The notes below the pieces were generated by a model, which was not told where the DNA came from, ran no database searches, and was given only the letters and a program-made list of their open reading frames with translations. Position numbers and translations under genes: made by a program. A stretch of DNA of 64,000 bases from the NCBI RefSeq assembly GCF_012272855.1, contig NZ_JAAXCQ010000020.1:40198-104197 (forward strand), in the 5' to 3' direction. The DNA comes from Arenibacter sp. 6A1. Its GTDB lineage: Bacteria; Bacteroidota; Bacteroidia; Flavobacteriales; Flavobacteriaceae. Below, piece by piece: positions 36,256 to 45,508 of this stretch. Every line of letters starts with the position of its first letter. The first letter of the stretch is position 1.

Positions 36256-37038
36256 ATGAAAAGATTCTCCTTGGTACTGCTCTTAAGTTTTGTTTTCTTC
36301 CTAGCCTGCTCTAAAGATACGGTTAACGAAACCCAAGAAGTACAGATAACTCGGACCGCAAACCTAAAGAACGCGGGAGATTCTGCCCGTGACTTTCTTT
36401 CGAGCGAGAAATTCAAAAATCTGCTTATTGAAATTGGGTATGTAAAAGGCTTTAACCCTACCCAAGAAACCATCAGTAATTTTACGGCTTTTTTAGGAGA
36501 ACGCATCAATAAGGATAAGATAGATTTTGTGTTTAAGGAATTGCCTTCTTCGGGCAAGGACAGTCTCAGCATTCAGGAGATAGTCGATTTGGAAAAGGAG
36601 CACAGGAGCTTTTATAATGACGACGACACCCTGTCCTTATATATCTATTTTTCGGACGCCCCATCGAGCGCCGACAAACCAGAAGAAGATTTGGTGACCT
36701 TGGGAGCCGTTTATAGAAATACCTCCATGGTCATTTACGAAGCTACCATCCGTAATATCGCCAGCAAAAGCATCCTTTTATCGAATACCACTGTAGAAAC
36801 GGCCACGCTCCATCATGAGGCCGGCCATTTATTTGGTTTGGTAGATTTAGGGAGTCCGTCTGTTAACGATCATACAGATCCGGAAGCCGATAGCCATTGC
36901 AATGTTGATGGGTGTTTAATGCGTGCCGAGCTTCAATTTGGTAGTGGGATGCGAAAAATGTTGGCCGCGAAAAACGGTGCTATTCCAGATTTTGGAGCAG
37001 AATGTCTAAGAGATTTAAAAGCGAACGGCGGCAAGTAA
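36256..37038 (+). CDS. Zinc metalloprotease, lipoprotein
   Basis: 260 aa. The lipoprotein signal ends FFLAC (Cys near 16). A metzincin-like zinc site HHEAGHLFGLVDLG (H-E-x-x-H-x-x-G) occurs near residue 190, with a later Met-containing turn GCLMRAEL that may be the Met-turn. The N-terminal half (~30-110) has no recognised domain. The protein is probably a cell-surface protease; its substrate is unknown. It stands alone, 95 nt after the methyltransferase on the same strand. Confidence 0.75.
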   Translation: MKRFSLVLLLSFVFFLACSKDTVNETQEVQITRTANLKNAGDSARDFLSSEKFKNLLIEIGYVKGFNPTQETISNFTAFLGERINKDKIDFVFKELPSSGKDSLSIQEIVDLEKEHRSFYNDDDTLSLYIYFSDAPSSADKPEEDLVTLGAVYRNTSMVIYEATIRNIASKSILLSNTTVETATLHHEAGHLFGLVDLGSPSVNDHTDPEADSHCNVDGCLMRAELQFGSGMRKMLAAKNGAIPDFGAECLRDLKANGGK

Positions 37039-37161
37039 TATTTAACGGCCACGATCAAAAAATCACGAAACCCTCCTTCAGTATCCTTTCTCGTTGGGGC
37101 ATGTCCGCATAGGCTGCAATCTCTCTATTGTGAATTCTTTTCGCCTTTTGAATTTTATGTT

Positions 37162-37241
37162 GGGCGTTCCCTCCTACGTCGGGCGGGCTCTTGGCTATAT
37201 CCCTTGCTTTGCTGCGGGGATGCCGCCGCCATCCCTAACGC
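37162..37241 (-). repeat. 80-bp GC-rich interspersed repeat, copy D
   Basis: Same ends and length as the other copies. It differs from A/B in only a few bases (CTACGTCGGG for CTTCGTCGGG, and CTTTGCTGC for CTACGCTGC in this orientation). The outer TTCC flank is present. Confidence 0.88.
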
Positions 37242-37490
37242 GGAACCATGACAGCATCTACTGTTATAACCAGTAGTAAAAGCAGGAATAGGATGGGACA
37301 GTCACCTTTAGAAACAGCTATTATCAAAATGCACCCTGCCGTATGGATGCCATTTGATAGCAGGTGTCAAGAATAGAATACATTCTCTACAACCGATACT
37401 GATCCTTATTTAATCAGATCTAATAGAACAAAAATAGTAGTCGCAAACAACAATACCATTCCACTGATCCTTATAAAAACGAATCAAAAA

Positions 37491-37521
37491 AAAACTAGCG
37501 GGGCTTGGCCCCGCTAGTTTT
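37491..37521. terminator. Strong bidirectional terminator
   Basis: A 14-bp perfect stem, AAAACTAGCGGGGC with GCCCCGCTAGTTTT, and a 3-nt loop. A-runs upstream and T-runs downstream work on both strands. It lies 25 nt beyond the queE stop, between convergent genes. Confidence 0.92.
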
Positions 37522-37545
37522 TTTTACTGATACCTTTAAAGTCCG

Positions 37546-38178
37546 TTAAGGGATATTCAAATATTTATGGGTCTGTAAGGACACTTTCCATTTTGGATTT
37601 TTCATCACATAATCAACAATCCAAGGTGTAACCTTATCCTTTACGCTCCATTCTGGCTGAAGGTATAGAATGCAATCTTTATTCGTTTTTGCTGCCTGTT
37701 CTTCGGCAAAAATAAAGTCGTGCTTATTATACACGATCATTTTTAGTTCGTGTGCCTTATCATAGATAATGCCTTCTGGCAGCTTATTTTTTTTAGGGGA
37801 AAGACAGATCCAGTCCCATTGCCCAGAAAGCGGATAAGCCCCGGAGGTTTCTATATGTGTTTTTAGATTTCTCTCTTTTAAGGCCGCTGTCAAAGGCCCC
37901 ATATCCCAGGTCAATGGTTCGCCCCCGGTAATTACAATGGTATCCGAGTATTTGGCGGCATTGTTTACGATATGTTCTATTCCCGTTGGGGGATGCGTTT
38001 CTGCATTCCAGCTTTCCTTTACATCACACCAATGGCATCCTACATCACAACCTCCTACACGAATAAAATACGCGGCCGTTCCTTTGTGGAATCCTTCGCC
38101 TTGGATGGTATAGAACTCTTCCATAAGAGGAAGCATAAGTCCTTTGTCTACCAATCCTAAAATTTCATCTTTTACCAT
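37546..38178 (-). CDS. queE: 7-carboxy-7-deazaguanine synthase (QueE)
   Basis: 210 aa radical-SAM enzyme. It has YTIQGEG near the N-terminus (family signature), the cluster motif CDVGCHWCD (C-x3-C-x2-C) and TGGEPLTW (SAM GGE motif). It converts 6-carboxy-tetrahydropterin to 7-carboxy-7-deazaguanine in the queuosine/preQ0 pathway. No other que gene is in the window. I start at the ATG 38178: the longer frame begins with a GTG upstream of the -7 element. A later ATG before LPLMEEFYT is a less likely alternative. Confidence 0.9.
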   Translation of the reverse strand: MVKDEILGLVDKGLMLPLMEEFYTIQGEGFHKGTAAYFIRVGGCDVGCHWCDVKESWNAETHPPTGIEHIVNNAAKYSDTIVITGGEPLTWDMGPLTAALKERNLKTHIETSGAYPLSGQWDWICLSPKKNKLPEGIIYDKAHELKMIVYNKHDFIFAEEQAAKTNKDCILYLQPEWSVKDKVTPWIVDYVMKNPKWKVSLQTHKYLNIP

Positions 38179-38503
38179 GCTGCAAAGATAGAAAATAGAC
38201 CGCTGCACCACTAGTAATTAGAAAAAAGATATTTTTAGTGCTTTTACCTAGATCCTAATGTAGGCTTAGCCTTGGAAAACCCCTATAAAACGGACATATT
38301 TTATAAAGAACAATGGCAGTAGCCCACCTACTTTCTATACTAAAAATAATCCCCTCTTCCCTATTATAATCCCCCCACTTCAATAAAAAGACACCAATCT
38401 TGTAGGATCACCCAAGTTTTTGGATATTTACCCTGTTCCTTATCTTCTGTACAGACGAGTGGAATTACACCTTAAAACCATTTCAATTTAATAAAAAACT
38501 ATC
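38179..38503. other. Divergent intergenic region, 325 bases
   Basis: Carries the queE promoter element (38183-38190, -). No clear element for the peptidase gene; no gene seen. Confidence 0.5.
38183..38190 (-). promoter_or_regulatory. -7 element TATCTTTG 4 nt before queE
   Basis: An exact TAnnTTTG, then CAGC and the ATG at 38178. Transcription would start at about the start codon. Confidence 0.6.
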
Positions 38504-40876
38504 ATGAGAAACCTTTGGCTCCTAAGCAGCATTCTTTTATTTAATCTTGCGTCCTGTTTTGCCCAGGAAGAAAATAAATCTCCCTTAACGATTAAAGAAA
38601 TTATGCAAGGAGACGATTTTGTAGGACAGCTTCCTTCTAGTCCACAATGGTCTTTGGATGGCGAAACCCTATACTTTAAATGGAACCCCGAAAAAGCTTT
38701 CAGCGACTCCCTTTATGGTTATAATCTAAAGCAATCCCGAATTGAAAAAACGGATTTTGAAACGGAATACGCCTTGCCCAGCGCTAGGGGAGTTTTTAAC
38801 AAGGACAATACCTTAAAACTATATTCCAAAGGCGGCGATATTTTTATAGTCAACCTTTCCACCAATGCCATTACACAAATTACCGATACGGAGGCGTATG
38901 AGGGCAACCCACATTTTACCGATCATGGTTCCAAAGTAGCCTATATAAAAGACACTAATATTTATACTTGGGACATTGCCAAGGGTACCACCGCACAGCT
39001 TACCAAATTTAAGGCAAAGGATACTGAAAAAAAGAAAAGCACTAAGGATGAATGGTTATACAATGACCAATTAGCGTTATTTGATGTACTTCGCAGCCGT
39101 AAGGCCAAAAAAGACGAAGCCGAAAAACTAAACAAGCGCTATGAGGCAAAAGCCCCTTTATCTATAGACCCGGAAGGGAAATCGATAAGCAATCTAAAAA
39201 TAAGTCCAGATGGAAAATACATCACTTATTTAACTATAAAACGCCCAAAGGAATCAAAAGGTACTATTGTTCCCCATTTCGTGACCGAATCGGGCTATAC
39301 AGAAGATCAGAACACAAGGTCCAAGGTTGGTGATGTGCCTAGCGAATATGAAATGTTTGTCTACGATATTGCCAACAGAAAAGTATATCCGGTGGTGCTC
39401 GACAATCTTAAAGGATTGGATTATGTACCGGAATACACCAAGGAGTATCCGGACAAACCTTATGAAAACAAAAATCGCATTGGCTATATCAGCGGCCCGG
39501 TTTGGAGCCAAGATGGTAAACATGGTGTTTTAGATATTAACACCAACGATTATAAGGATCGATGGATAGTACTTTTAAATGCTTCAGACGGCACGGTTAA
39601 AAACTTAGACCACCAGCACGATGAAGCATGGATTGCAGGCCCTGGCATCGGCGGATACGGCGGTGGAGAACTAGGCTGGTTGCCAGATAATAAAACTATC
39701 TATTTCCAGTCCGAGAAAACAGGCTACTCCCATCTGTATGTTATGGATATTACATCTAAAAAGGCCAAGGCCCTTACCTCCGGAAATTTTGAAATATACA
39801 ATCCCGAGATTTCAAAAGACGGTACTCGTTGGTATTTTACTGCCAATAAAAATCACCCTGGCGACCGTCAGTTTTACACCATGCCTATAGGAGGAGGGAA
39901 ATTTACCCAACTGACCCAAATGACGGGGAACAATGAGGTGTTACTATCTCCGGACGAACGCAACATGGCTATTTTGTATTCATATTCTAATAAACCTACA
40001 GAGCTTTATCTACAGCCCAATCCTATTGGGAACGATACTAGGGAATCTGCCAAACAGCTCACCTTTTCTACGACCGAAGAATTTAAGGCTTACGATTGGA
40101 GAGACCCCGAAGTAATTACTTTTAAGGCCCAGGATGGCGCCAATGTCCATGCCCGTTTATACCGTCCCAAAGCCGAGGTAAAAAACAATGCCGCCGTTAT
40201 TTTTGTCCACGGGGCCGGGTATTTACAAAACGCCCATAAATGGTGGAGCTCGTATTTTAGGGAATTTATGTTCCATAACCTATTGGTAGATAACGGGTAT
40301 ACCGTTTTAGATATCGATTACCGCGGCAGTGCCGGTTATGGTAGGGATTGGCGTACCGGGATCTACAGACATATGGGCGGAAAGGACCTTTCTGACCATG
40401 TTGACGGGGCCCAGTATTTAGTAAATAATCTAGGGATCGACCAAGAGAAAGTAGGTATTTACGGAGGTTCTTATGGAGGATTCATCACCCTGATGGGTAT
40501 GTTTACGGCCCCTGACACCTTTAAAGCAGGTGCGGCGATAAGATCTGTAGGAGACTGGGCGGCGTATAACCATGGCTATACCGCACGTATATTAAACACC
40601 CCGGCTACCGATAGCTTAGCGTTTAAAAGGAGCTCTCCCATTTATTTCGCAGACGGACTAAAAGGCGATCTATTGATCTTACACGGAATGGTAGATGACA
40701 ATGTTCATTTTCAGGATATGGTAAGGCTCTCCCAGCGATTGATAGAACTAGAAAAACATAATTGGGAAATGGCCCTCTACCCAGTAGAAAGACATGGTTT
40801 TGTTGAACCTAGTAGCTGGACGGATGAATATACCCGTATCTATAAACTATTCCAACAAAGTCTGCTAAAGGATTAA
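38504..40876 (+). CDS. S9-family prolyl oligopeptidase-like serine peptidase
   Basis: 790 aa with a signal peptide (about 1-20, SCFAQ). Residues ~30-520 form a WD40-like/DPP-IV-type propeller (repeats such as SPQWSLDGETLYF and KISPDGKYITYL). Residues ~540-790 are the alpha/beta hydrolase domain. Catalytic residues are Ser in GIYGGSYGGF, Asp in MVDDNVHF and His in ERHGF. It is a periplasmic or secreted exopeptidase that removes dipeptides or cuts short peptides. No operon partner. Confidence 0.88.
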   Translation: MRNLWLLSSILLFNLASCFAQEENKSPLTIKEIMQGDDFVGQLPSSPQWSLDGETLYFKWNPEKAFSDSLYGYNLKQSRIEKTDFETEYALPSARGVFNKDNTLKLYSKGGDIFIVNLSTNAITQITDTEAYEGNPHFTDHGSKVAYIKDTNIYTWDIAKGTTAQLTKFKAKDTEKKKSTKDEWLYNDQLALFDVLRSRKAKKDEAEKLNKRYEAKAPLSIDPEGKSISNLKISPDGKYITYLTIKRPKESKGTIVPHFVTESGYTEDQNTRSKVGDVPSEYEMFVYDIANRKVYPVVLDNLKGLDYVPEYTKEYPDKPYENKNRIGYISGPVWSQDGKHGVLDINTNDYKDRWIVLLNASDGTVKNLDHQHDEAWIAGPGIGGYGGGELGWLPDNKTIYFQSEKTGYSHLYVMDITSKKAKALTSGNFEIYNPEISKDGTRWYFTANKNHPGDRQFYTMPIGGGKFTQLTQMTGNNEVLLSPDERNMAILYSYSNKPTELYLQPNPIGNDTRESAKQLTFSTTEEFKAYDWRDPEVITFKAQDGANVHARLYRPKAEVKNNAAVIFVHGAGYLQNAHKWWSSYFREFMFHNLLVDNGYTVLDIDYRGSAGYGRDWRTGIYRHMGGKDLSDHVDGAQYLVNNLGIDQEKVGIYGGSYGGFITLMGMFTAPDTFKAGAAIRSVGDWAAYNHGYTARILNTPATDSLAFKRSSPIYFADGLKGDLLILHGMVDDNVHFQDMVRLSQRLIELEKHNWEMALYPVERHGFVEPSSWTDEYTRIYKLFQQSLLKD

Positions 40877-40889
40877 AGGCTATTACAGC

Positions 40890-40976
40890 ATGTTCCCTAA
40901 GGCTTGTTTTACGGCCACCATCGCTGCGCTGATGTTCGCATCTGCTGTAAATACGGTGGCCGTAAAAGAAGTGTGA
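40890..40976 (+). CDS. Possible 28-aa signal-peptide-like remnant
   Basis: An ATG-TGA frame whose product (MFPKACFTATIAALMFASAV...) has the n-region, hydrophobic core and small-residue cut site of an export signal, then stops. It may be the front of a decayed secreted protein gene or chance. Most of it lies inside the inverted repeat at 40907-40967. Confidence 0.25.
   Translation: MFPKACFTATIAALMFASAVNTVAVKEV
40907..40967. repeat. Inverted repeat with 13-bp arms
   Basis: TTTTACGGCCACC (40907-40919) and GGTGGCCGTAAAA (40955-40967) are perfect inverted arms with a 35-nt spacer. They lie 30 nt after the S9 peptidase stop. They could form a long-loop terminator-like hairpin (GC-rich arms, though T-run inside the arm). 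Confidence 0.7.
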
Positions 40977-41083
40977 CCAAGATTCATGAATTTTTCGAAA
41001 AAATGAATTTAAGGCGGATTACCATGCAGATCTGTTTTACTTTGAATAATATTAGTCTATTTTTATACTAAATATAGATCTCA

Positions 41084-42589
41084 ATGGATACTAAAGACCA
41101 ATTCATACAGCATATAGAAGAAGGATACAGCACCAAAGGCGACTTTATTACCATGGGGTCGGCAATATTAAATGAGGAAACCATCACCAATGCCTTTGTA
41201 AAGATCCCTTTAAAAACCCTAAACAGACATGGACTTATTGCAGGAGCTACTGGTACGGGTAAAACCAAAACCCTACAGGTAATTGCCGAAAATTTATCCG
41301 AGAAGGGGATTCCTGTTTTATTGATGGATTTAAAAGGCGACCTCAGCGGCTTGGCACAACCGAGTCCTGGACACGCCAAAATTGAGGAGCGCCATGCCAA
41401 AATTGGATTGCCTTTTACCGCTAAAAGTTTTCCAGTAGAAATACTCTCGCTTTCGGAACAAGAAGGTGTAAAACTACGAGCTACGGTATCTGAATTTGGT
41501 CCGATATTGCTATCGCGAATATTAAATCTTTCGGTTACCCAAGAAGGCATTGTAGCGGTCGTTTTTAAATATTGCGACGACAACCATTTTCCTTTGTTAG
41601 ATTTAAAAGATTTTAAAAAGGTACTGCAATACGCTACCGGAGAGGGCAAAAAAGAATTTACCGATAGTTACGGCCGTATTTCTACCAGTTCTACCGGTAC
41701 AATTCTTAGAAAAATTATAGAATTGGAACAGCAAGGCGCCGAACTCTTCTTTGGCGAAAAGTCGTTTGATGTAGAAGATTTAACCCGTATCGACGAAAAA
41801 GGCATGGGCTATATCAACATTCTTCGGCTAACCGACATACAAGACAGGCCCAAACTATTCTCTACCTTTATGCTAAGCTTGTTGGCAGAAATCTATGCTA
41901 CTTTTCCGGAACAGGGAGATAGTGACAGGCCAGAGTTAGTGCTCTTTATAGATGAGGCCCATTTAATTTTTAAAGAAGCTTCCAAAGCATTATTAGACCA
42001 AATAGAGAGTATTGTAAAACTAATACGCTCTAAAGGCATTGGCCTATATTTTGTGACTCAGAACCCCACCGATGTTCCAGATGCCGTACTATCGCAATTA
42101 GGATTAAAGGTACAGCATGCCTTAAGGGCTTTTACGGCCAAAGACCGAAAAGCCATAAAATTGACCGCCGAAAACTACCCTATTTCCGAATACTACGATA
42201 CCAAGGAGGTATTAACATCCTTAGGTATCGGGGAGGCCCTAATTTCGGCCTTGGACGAGAAAGGAAGGCCCACACCCTTGGCAGCAACCATGCTAAGAGC
42301 TCCTATGAGCCGTATGGATGTATTAACCGAGCAAGAACTGAAAGCTGTTATAGGCGGCTCTAAACTAGTTTCTAAATACAATGAAACTATAGATCGTGAA
42401 AGTGCCTATGAAATCTTGAACGAAAAAATAGATAGGGCCGAAAAAATGGCCGAAAGGGAAAAAGACAGCCCAAGTCGCAAAACTACCAGCAGAAGAACCA
42501 GTACCAGACAAAATCCGGTTATTAAAGTGCTGACCAGTGCCACATTTATTAGAGGTGTATTGGGCGTATTAAAAAAAGTGATGCGGTAA
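41084..42589 (+). CDS. HerA-like ATPase (DUF853)
   Basis: 501 aa. Walker A GATGTGKTKT (near residue 54), Walker B-type LLMDLKGDLSGL just after, and a second acidic box VLFIDEAHLIF (near residue 288) place it in the HerA/FtsK-type P-loop group, DUF853 subfamily. The C-terminus is basic and Arg/Ser/Thr-rich (~460-485, SRKTTSRRTS). Members are hexameric ATPases; the cellular role of the DUF853 group is unclear. No nuclease (NurA) neighbour is present. Confidence 0.82.
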   Translation: MDTKDQFIQHIEEGYSTKGDFITMGSAILNEETITNAFVKIPLKTLNRHGLIAGATGTGKTKTLQVIAENLSEKGIPVLLMDLKGDLSGLAQPSPGHAKIEERHAKIGLPFTAKSFPVEILSLSEQEGVKLRATVSEFGPILLSRILNLSVTQEGIVAVVFKYCDDNHFPLLDLKDFKKVLQYATGEGKKEFTDSYGRISTSSTGTILRKIIELEQQGAELFFGEKSFDVEDLTRIDEKGMGYINILRLTDIQDRPKLFSTFMLSLLAEIYATFPEQGDSDRPELVLFIDEAHLIFKEASKALLDQIESIVKLIRSKGIGLYFVTQNPTDVPDAVLSQLGLKVQHALRAFTAKDRKAIKLTAENYPISEYYDTKEVLTSLGIGEALISALDEKGRPTPLAATMLRAPMSRMDVLTEQELKAVIGGSKLVSKYNETIDRESAYEILNEKIDRAEKMAEREKDSPSRKTTSRRTSTRQNPVIKVLTSATFIRGVLGVLKKVMR

Positions 42590-42655
42590 TTTATTACTTT
42601 AGCCCGCAATAGAAATAAAACAACCAACAGTATAACAATTTTACCTACTTAACAA

Positions 42656-43204
42656 ATGACAAAAATTATAAGCTTCTCTTTGGTTTTGGCTTCCTTATTA
42701 TTTATTCAATGTAATTCTGATAAGGATAAATTTTTAATTGCCAAAGACCATGTAGGCAGGCTCAACAAATTCAGTATTGTAGACGAATTTGACAATATTT
42801 ACGCTTCGGATTCTATAGTTAAGGATACCGTTTTTACCAATATTGGGGTACGCACCCAAAAAATTCAAGTCTTTGAAAAGGGAGGCAAGCATTTACTCTC
42901 TATTACCCCCACTACCGATAGTATTCAAAAGGTCGATATTGTCCGTATTTTTGACCCGCGTTTTAAAACCGAAAAAGGCGTAGGCCTCAACAGTACTTTT
43001 AAGGATATTAGGGACAAGCACGAGATTAAAAAAATTGTGACTTCTATGAATAATATTATCGTTTTCCTAAAGGATTCTGACGCCTATTTTACCATAGAAA
43101 AAAAGGAACTTCCTGCCAATTTACAGTACAGCAATACTAGTATCGAAGCAGTCCAAATTCCAGACAATGCCAAAATAAAGTATATCATGGTTGGATGGGA
43201 ATAA
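42656..43204 (+). CDS. Hypothetical lipoprotein
   Basis: 182 aa with a lipoprotein signal ending LLFIQC (Cys19). The mature part has no recognised domain. It is rich in short charged and beta-prone segments (RLNKFSIVDEF, KIQVFEKGGKHLLSIT, VDIVRIFDPRFKTEKG). The GVGLNSTFKDI turn resembles periplasmic binding or scaffold lipoproteins of flavobacteria. It is followed 42 nt later by an alpha/beta hydrolase on the same strand, possibly co-transcribed. Function unknown. Confidence 0.6.
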   Translation: MTKIISFSLVLASLLFIQCNSDKDKFLIAKDHVGRLNKFSIVDEFDNIYASDSIVKDTVFTNIGVRTQKIQVFEKGGKHLLSITPTTDSIQKVDIVRIFDPRFKTEKGVGLNSTFKDIRDKHEIKKIVTSMNNIIVFLKDSDAYFTIEKKELPANLQYSNTSIEAVQIPDNAKIKYIMVGWE

Positions 43205-43246
43205 TCGTTTCCCATCCAATTACAAGGTGTATTGTAAGGACTCAAG

Positions 43247-44086
43247 ATGAAACGTTATATCAATAAATTATTACCGCTCGCATACGGGGGCTACTTTAAT
43301 GTACTCGCTCAATTTTCGGAGAAAACAGCGGCCCAAAAGGCGTTCGATTTATTTAGCACCCCCAGAAAAGGGAGGGTATTGCCCAGTCAGGCCGATTTTT
43401 TAAATCGGGCGCTAAGCAACAAAATATATGTAAACGAGCTAGCAGTACAAACCTACCACTGGCAAGGCTCCAAGGAGACCGTCTTATTATTGCACGGTTG
43501 GGAGAGCAATGCCTTTCGGTGGCGCTTGCTCATTGAAAAACTCCAGGAAAAAAATTACAACATTATTGCCTTTGATGCCCCTGGCCATGGGTATTCGGAA
43601 GGCAACAAAATGAATGTGCTCACTTATTCCAAGAGCGCCCAGCAATTGATAGACCTTTTTAATCCATCGTATATGATCGGTCATTCTATGGGCGGACTCA
43701 CCACCATATACAACCAATACCTACACCCACACTCGTCCATTGAAAAAATAGTATCCCTGGGTGCCCCGGCGGAACTCTCCGAGCTGATGGAGCACTACCA
43801 AAACCTATTGCAGTTTAACGACAAGGTTCTCACGGGGCTGGACAACTATTTCTTTGACCATTTTAATATTAGGATCCACGATTTTTCTACTTCTAAATAC
43901 GCGGCTACCTTTACCAAACCCGGATTGATCATACATGATGAGCTCGATACCATTGCACCTTTCAGCGCTTCGGAACGACTTCATAAAAGTTGGAAAAACA
44001 GCACCCTGATCAAAACTACGGGCTTAGGACATTCGCTTCACCAAGAGCATGTAAACCAACAGATCTTGGATTTTTTAAAAGCCTAG
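43247..44086 (+). CDS. Alpha/beta hydrolase
   Basis: 279 aa, no signal peptide. The alpha/beta hydrolase pattern is complete: LLLHGWESN (oxyanion HG), DAPGHGYS, nucleophile elbow GHSMGG (Ser near 146), acid in HDELDTIAP and His in GLGHSLHQ. It is an esterase or lipase-like enzyme of unknown substrate, cytoplasmic. Close behind the hypothetical lipoprotein gene. Confidence 0.82.
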   Translation: MKRYINKLLPLAYGGYFNVLAQFSEKTAAQKAFDLFSTPRKGRVLPSQADFLNRALSNKIYVNELAVQTYHWQGSKETVLLLHGWESNAFRWRLLIEKLQEKNYNIIAFDAPGHGYSEGNKMNVLTYSKSAQQLIDLFNPSYMIGHSMGGLTTIYNQYLHPHSSIEKIVSLGAPAELSELMEHYQNLLQFNDKVLTGLDNYFFDHFNIRIHDFSTSKYAATFTKPGLIIHDELDTIAPFSASERLHKSWKNSTLIKTTGLGHSLHQEHVNQQILDFLKA

Positions 44087-44108
44087 ACTTTTACTGTTCA
44101 AAGAGGGA

Positions 44109-44116
44109 TAATTTTG
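44109..44116 (+). promoter_or_regulatory. -7 element TAATTTTG upstream of the VOC gene
   Basis: An exact TAnnTTTG match 87 nt before the ATG at 44204, in the gap after the hydrolase. Confidence 0.45.
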
Positions 44117-44203
44117 AAAAAATAAAGTATTTTTAATCTCCATACGGCATCTTTTGGAGCCCTATTTTGATTTTCTAATGAACCCTTAAAAAACACCTTT
44201 TCT

Positions 44204-44629
44204 ATGGCTGCTTTAACTCCTTTTCATATAGCGATACCTGTTCATAACCTGGCAGAGTGCCGTCGTTTTTATAGAGATGTTCTTAATTGTGAAGAAGGCA
44301 GGAGCAGTGATCATTGGGTAGATTTTAATTTGTTTGGCCATCAACTGGTCATTCATTATAAGCCCAAAAGTGAAGACCACCCCTTACATGCCAATCCTGT
44401 CGATGGCAAGGAGGTGCCGGTTCCTCATTACGGTGTCGTATTGCCATGGGATACTTTTGAAACTTTTTCCCAATCGCTAAAAAATAAAGGGGTAGTATTT
44501 GTAATAGCCCCTTACATACGCTTTAAAGGAGAGGTTGGCGAACAGGCGACCATGTTCTTCTTGGATCCGGCAGGAAATGCCCTCGAATTCAAGGCCTTTA
44601 AAGATATGGGACAGTTATTTGCAAAATAA
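44204..44629 (+). CDS. VOC-family (glyoxalase-like) protein
   Basis: 141 aa. Two beta-alpha-beta-beta-beta units are seen: [23 protein letters not shown] with His8 as first metal ligand, HQLVIHY (second His), GVVLPWDTF, and [14 protein letters not shown] with the C-terminal Glu ligand. It resembles bacterial glyoxalase/dioxygenase superfamily proteins of unknown substrate. Convergent with the sugar isomerase gene, 24 nt apart. Confidence 0.8.
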   Translation: MAALTPFHIAIPVHNLAECRRFYRDVLNCEEGRSSDHWVDFNLFGHQLVIHYKPKSEDHPLHANPVDGKEVPVPHYGVVLPWDTFETFSQSLKNKGVVFVIAPYIRFKGEVGEQATMFFLDPAGNALEFKAFKDMGQLFAK

Positions 44630-44653
44630 CCGCCCTTCTCTTTATTATTATCC

Positions 44654-45490
44654 TTACATATTATTCATATATGCCATATTATGGGCCATACTTTCAAAAG
44701 GAGTACTACTGTATTCTTCTTGTTCTATAAATATATATTGTAAACCCGAAGCTTTTTTATGGCGTAACATTTTAGGGATATCCAAGCCACCCTTTCCAAA
44801 TTCGGTACTTTCTTTTTTGGTCATATCCATATCCTTAAGGTGCCATAACGGAAAGCGGCCTTCGTATCTTTCAAAATAATCTATCGGATCTTTACCGGCT
44901 ACCACGACCCAACCTAGATCTAATTCCATATACACCAAATCGGGCTGCGTATTATCTAGCAGTACGTCGAACAAGACCTTGCCCTTATGGGTATCAAATT
45001 CGTAGTCGTGATTGTGGTACCCAAATTTCAGGTTGCGTTTTTTACACTCTTCCCCTGCCTTGTTAAAAGCTTCTGCCACTCTTTTATAATTGGAAATAGT
45101 TTGGCCTTTAAAGGGCAGGGAAGAACAAAGCAAGTATTCTTGTCCAGATTCCGCTGCCTCGTCCATGGATTGCTGCCATTGATCGTCCAAGGCGACGTGG
45201 CCGCTTCGTAGGGTCATCCCCAAGTCTTCACAGACTTTCTTCATTTCTTTGGGCTGTAGGCCGTAATAGCGTCCGTTTTGGCTCAAGGCCGTTTCTATCT
45301 GTTTAATCCCTAAGGCCGCTATTTTTTTGAGCGTTCCAACGGCATCGGCGGCCATTTCATTTCTAAAGGTATACAATTGTACCCCTAAGTTTTTTTCTTG
45401 GTTGTTGGGCAACATGGTAAAAGAAGGCAATAAAACGGTACCTGCCGCCAGCAGGCCCGTTTGGATTAAAAAATCTTTTCGTGTGGTCAT
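44654..45490 (-). CDS. Exported sugar phosphate isomerase/epimerase (AP-endonuclease-2 TIM barrel)
   Basis: 278 aa. The N-terminus TRKDFLIQTG plus a hydrophobic stretch looks like a Tat-type signal variant (R-K instead of R-R). The barrel shows LGVQLYTFRNEM, FGYHNHDYEF, MELDLGWVV (metal Glu/Asp) and LWHLKDMD, typical of xylose-isomerase-like TIM barrels. Exported members act with Gfo/Idh enzymes in 3-keto-sugar processing in Bacteroidota (family knowledge). It starts 18 nt after the aldo/keto reductase gene; the two form an operon. Confidence 0.82.
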   Translation of the reverse strand: MTTRKDFLIQTGLLAAGTVLLPSFTMLPNNQEKNLGVQLYTFRNEMAADAVGTLKKIAALGIKQIETALSQNGRYYGLQPKEMKKVCEDLGMTLRSGHVALDDQWQQSMDEAAESGQEYLLCSSLPFKGQTISNYKRVAEAFNKAGEECKKRNLKFGYHNHDYEFDTHKGKVLFDVLLDNTQPDLVYMELDLGWVVVAGKDPIDYFERYEGRFPLWHLKDMDMTKKESTEFGKGGLDIPKMLRHKKASGLQYIFIEQEEYSSTPFESMAHNMAYMNNM

Positions 45491-45508
45491 TGGTTGTTAT
45501 TTTATATG

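Larger units (their letters stand above)
37039..37545. other. Intergenic region, 507 bases, with repeat copy D and a terminator
   Basis: Lies between convergent genes. Holds repeat copy D (37162-37241) and a strong terminator (37491-37521). No gene seen. Confidence 0.6.
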
